A DNA stretch of 64,000 bases from Myxococcaceae bacterium (lineage in GTDB: Bacteria; Myxococcota; Myxococcia; Myxococcales; Myxococcaceae): positions 1-64,000 of the forward strand of contig JAIBBQ010000008.1 in the NCBI GenBank assembly GCA_019694595.1, given 5' to 3'. The number at the start of each line of letters is the position of its first letter. Within the stretch, counting starts at the first letter, position 1. A model generated the notes under the pieces. It was not told the origin of the DNA and did no database searches. It saw nothing but the letters and a program-made list of their open reading frames with translations. The position numbers and the translations under genes are program-made. Shown piece after piece: positions 61,643 through 64,000 of this stretch.

Positions 61643-62049
61643 TGTCGCGGCGCGCGAACGTGGAACGCCGGCGCTTCGACGCGCTGGGTGAGCCGCTCGA
61701 GCGCAACCGCGAGCGCCGCGCCGAGGAGCGCCGGGCCACCCCCCGGCTCCCCCAGCGGCTGTGGATCGCCGACCCCGTCGAAGGCGGGGTGGAGAAGGTC
61801 TTCGAAGGCGAGGTCGGCCTCGGCGGCGCGTCGTGGAGCGCCCTGTTCCCGCCGCTGTCCAACGAGCTCGAGGTGCGCTTCCGCGTGCCCACCTCGTCGG
61901 AAGAGCTGCGCGCGCAGGCCAAGGTCATCGCGCTGCAGGCGCGCGGGGGCGAGACCCACGTGCGCGTCACCTTCACCGACTTCGCGCTCAAGAGCGAGCT
62001 CGCGCTCGCCCGCTACCTCGACGAGCGCACCACGTCGGTCGCGGCCTGA
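61642..62049 (+). CDS. PilZ-domain protein
   Basis: 135 residues. A very basic N-terminus (RRANVERRRFDALGEPLERNRERRAEERR) precedes a PilZ-like beta barrel (about 45-120: QRLWIADPVEGGV, FEGEVGLGGASW, LEVRFRVPTSSEELRAQAKVIALQ, THVRVTFTDFALKSELALARYL). The N-terminal Arg-rich region could supply the RxxxR c-di-GMP motif, but the D/NxSxxG element appears only as a weak GLGGASW, so nucleotide binding is doubtful. Myxobacteria have many such degenerate PilZ proteins. Translation coupled to pal. Confidence 0.82.
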   Translation: MSRRANVERRRFDALGEPLERNRERRAEERRATPRLPQRLWIADPVEGGVEKVFEGEVGLGGASWSALFPPLSNELEVRFRVPTSSEELRAQAKVIALQARGGETHVRVTFTDFALKSELALARYLDERTTSVAA

Positions 62050-62072
62050 TCTCCGGCGCGAAACCGCTACCG

Positions 62073-62087
62073 GCGGCCGGTGGCCGC
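62073..62087 (+). terminator. Short GC hairpin between PilZ and OmpA genes
   Basis: GCGGCC-GGT-GGCCGC forms a perfect 6-bp stem with a 3-base loop, 24 bases after the PilZ stop and 44 before the next start. No U-tract. Possible terminator or leader structure. Confidence 0.3.
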
Positions 62088-62130
62088 TGCTAGCAACCGG
62101 GGGGCGTTCCACGCCTCCTGGAGCCTGCCC

Positions 62131-63861
62131 ATGAAGCGCTTCCTCGCCGCGGCCGTCGTCACCCTGAGCGCCGCGGCTGCCCAGGCGCAGCCGCTGCCCG
62201 ATGGCGAGCTCGAGCACACCTCGCTCGACCCCATGGGCCAGGGCAGCCTGCTCGTCGGCAACGGCCAGACCGCGAAGGCCGGCACCTACCGCGCGAGCGC
62301 GGTGTTCCTCTACAGCCAGGGCCACCTGAGCTCGGGCGGCGCGATGGTGATTCGCGACCGGCTCTCGCTCCTGGTGCAGGCGGGCGCCGCGGTCACCGAC
62401 TGGCTCGAGCTGACCGCCGAGCTGCCCATCGTCGTCTCGCAGCGCAGCAGCCTGGAGACGCTGCCCTTGAACGCGGCGGGGCTCGGCACGCCGTTCGTCA
62501 GCGCGCGGCTCAACATCCTCGACGGGGAAGCGCCGGTGTCCCTGAGCGCCGCGCTCGGCGTGGGCCTGCCCATCGGCTCGCCGGAAGCGCTGGGCAACGG
62601 CGGGCTCGCGGTCACTCCGCGCATCACGGTGGGGCGCGTCTTCCAGCGCATGATGGTGGGCGTCGAGCTGGGCGGCCTGGTGCGCGAGCAGAAGAGCCTC
62701 GCCGCCTTCACCGGCCACTCCAGCGACGAGCTCGGCTCGCAGATCTCCCTGTCGGGCATGGTCTCCTCGGTGGGCGAAGGCCTGCGCACCGAGCTGTCGG
62801 CCCGGCTCTTCGCGCCGCTCACCGGCGGCCAGGTGGGCGCCGAGCTCCTCGCCGGCATGCGCTACCCGCTGGGCGGCCTCGAGCTCTACGCGCTGCTCGG
62901 CCCCGGCCTCTTCGGCCACCCCGACACCCCGGGGCTCCGGGTGTACCTGGGCGCGGCGTACGGCAACGGCGGCGCGCCGCGCTCCCGCTGCGTCGAGGGT
63001 ACCGACTACGCGCTCGAGCTCTGCCCCGACCTCGACCGCGACGGCGACGGCGTGCCCAACGGCAAGGACCTCGCACCGCTGGAGCCCGAGGACCTGGACG
63101 GCTTCGAGGACCAGGACGGCAGGCCCGACCCCGACAACGACGGCGACGGCGTCCGCGACGGCGACGACCGCTGCCCGGTCGACCGCGGCCCGCGCGAGAA
63201 CCAGGGCTGCCCCGACGTGGACAGCGACGGCGACGGCGTGGTGGACCGGCTCGACAAGGCGCCCCACGAGCCCGAGGACAAGGACGGCTTCCAGGATGAA
63301 GACGGCGTGCCCGAGCCCGACAACGACGGCGACGGGCTGCTCGACGGCAAGGACGCCTGCCCCGACCAGGCGGGCCTCGTCGAGGAGCGCGGCTGCCCCG
63401 CGAAGGACGACGACCTCGACGGCGTGCCCAACCACCTCGACCAGTGCCGCCTGGAGCACGGCGAGGCCGCCAACCAGGGCTGCCCGGCGTCGAAGCCGCA
63501 GCGGGTGGTGCTGGGGCCCGACGCGCTCACCTTGCTCGACCCGGTCACCTTCACCGCCGCCGGCCAGCCCGACGCGCGCAGCATCGCGCTGCTCGACCAG
63601 GTGGCGGGGCTCCTGCGCGACAAGACCTTCCTCACCCTGGTGCAGGTGGGCTGCCACACCGACGAAGGCGGGGCGAAGAGCCTCGCGGTGAGCCAGGCCC
63701 GCGCCGACGCGGTGAAGGCGCACCTGGTGAAGGCGGGTGTCGCGGAAGGGCGCCTCAAGGCGGTCGGCTTCGGCGCCACCGTTCCCAAGGTGCCGGGCAC
63801 CACCGCCGCGGCGCGCGCCGCCAACCGGCGCGTGGAGCTGACCATTCTCCAGCGCGAGTAG
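62131..63861 (+). CDS. OmpA-family outer-membrane protein with TSP3 repeats
   Basis: 576 residues. Signal peptide MKRFLAAAVVTLSAAAAQAQ. An N-terminal beta-barrel of about 270 residues has strands such as ASAVFLYSQGHLSSGG and LSLSAALGVGLPIG. Residues ~300-455 are calcium-binding thrombospondin type 3 repeats (CPDLDRDGDGVPNGKD, DPDNDGDGVRDGDDRCP, DVDSDGDGVVDRLDKAP). The C-terminal OmpA peptidoglycan-binding domain (VQVGCHTDEGGAKSLAVSQARADAVKAHL, LKAVGFGATVPKVPGTT) is complete. Common myxobacterial layout joining barrel, extended linker and wall-binding domain. The ATG at 62131 starts the signal; an earlier start at 62080 would hide it. Confidence 0.93.
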   Translation: MKRFLAAAVVTLSAAAAQAQPLPDGELEHTSLDPMGQGSLLVGNGQTAKAGTYRASAVFLYSQGHLSSGGAMVIRDRLSLLVQAGAAVTDWLELTAELPIVVSQRSSLETLPLNAAGLGTPFVSARLNILDGEAPVSLSAALGVGLPIGSPEALGNGGLAVTPRITVGRVFQRMMVGVELGGLVREQKSLAAFTGHSSDELGSQISLSGMVSSVGEGLRTELSARLFAPLTGGQVGAELLAGMRYPLGGLELYALLGPGLFGHPDTPGLRVYLGAAYGNGGAPRSRCVEGTDYALELCPDLDRDGDGVPNGKDLAPLEPEDLDGFEDQDGRPDPDNDGDGVRDGDDRCPVDRGPRENQGCPDVDSDGDGVVDRLDKAPHEPEDKDGFQDEDGVPEPDNDGDGLLDGKDACPDQAGLVEERGCPAKDDDLDGVPNHLDQCRLEHGEAANQGCPASKPQRVVLGPDALTLLDPVTFTAAGQPDARSIALLDQVAGLLRDKTFLTLVQVGCHTDEGGAKSLAVSQARADAVKAHLVKAGVAEGRLKAVGFGATVPKVPGTTAAARAANRRVELTILQRE

Positions 63862-63868
63862 CCGCGGC

Positions 63869-64000
63869 TCACGCCGCCTTGGCGAGCACCGTGTGCGCGA
63901 AGTCCTGCGCGAGCCGGCGCGCGGCGCTGCCCGACGGCAGCCCGAAGGCCTTGGCGAGCGTGGCCGGCGGCCGCTCCGCCACCGACGAGGCCAGGGTGGT
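63869..64000 (-). CDS. Partial gene cut by the right edge (C-terminus only)
   Basis: The minus strand is open from 64000 to a TGA at 63871-63869, giving the last 43 residues of a protein: an ERPPATLAKAFGLPSG segment and a final RRLAQDFAHTVLA helix. Third codon positions are G/C-rich as in real genes here. It converges with the OmpA-family gene, 7 bases between stops. The family cannot be told from this fragment. Confidence 0.6.
   Translation of the reverse strand, partial: TTLASSVAERPPATLAKAFGLPSGSAARRLAQDFAHTVLAKAA

Noticed and set aside
63040-63480. A DNA tandem repeat array
   Set aside because: The periodicity reflects TSP3 calcium-binding protein repeats, with diverged DNA between units.

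Overview
The window is very GC-rich with near-saturated G/C third codon positions. Its gene content is typical of a myxobacterium (Myxococcota, probably suborder Cystobacterineae): many lipoproteins with Gly/Ser linkers, a MYXO-CTERM-like tail, Ser/Thr kinases, Cys-rich secreted proteins, TSP3-OmpA proteins and a TonB-domain/TonB-receptor fusion. This assignment is inferred from style, not from a marker gene. No rRNA, tRNA, CRISPR array or intact transposase was seen.

Layout. 0-5.5 kb: a lipoprotein cut by the left edge, a pyrimidine-nucleoside phosphorylase operon, an atypical SDR and malQ. 4.7-9.0 kb (minus): a KefF-like quinone reductase translationally coupled to a KefC-like K+/H+ antiporter, followed by an SDR; a lipoprotein-like DODA dioxygenase lies upstream. 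9.0-15.4 kb: a degenerate kinase-like protein, then a compact minus-strand run (esterase, DUF2277, radical SAM protein, unknown, DUF167, O-methyltransferase, membrane protein). 15.4-19 kb: an FHA protein and a large signal-less protein. 19.0-24.3 kb: a complete five-gene peptide ABC importer with overlapping genes. 24.5-27.5 kb: two divergent C39-like proteins, one lipidated with a MYXO-CTERM-like tail and one signal-less with two LysM domains. 27.7-34.5 kb: an ECF-like sigma factor, a kinase fused to a zinc anti-sigma motif, a Cys-rich lipoprotein, a membrane protein and a putative alpha/beta hydrolase.

34.5-37 kb (minus): a beta-barrel protein, then lipoprotein-pfkA-rnhA. 37-42 kb: a signal-less protein, the TonB fusion receptor and its coupled lipoprotein. 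42-42.7 kb: an AT-rich 101-bp imperfect palindrome and a small gene with relaxed codon use, the only clearly accessory-looking patch. 42.8-45.6 kb: a periplasmic protein, an alpha/beta hydrolase and a carotenoid oxygenase. 45.7-52.1 kb: a 2,141-residue lipoprotein. 52.2-58.6 kb: a thiolase and a complete BMP-type nucleoside ABC importer. 58.7-59.7 kb: a truncated paralog in front of its intact relative. 59.7-64 kb: a LETM1-like protein, Pal, a PilZ protein, a TSP3-OmpA protein and a gene cut by the right edge.

Functionally the window combines nutrient import (peptides, nucleosides), nucleoside and glucan metabolism, and a large cell-envelope repertoire. Many adjacent genes overlap by 1-4 bases (ATGA, GTGA, TGATG), which suggests tight translational coupling.
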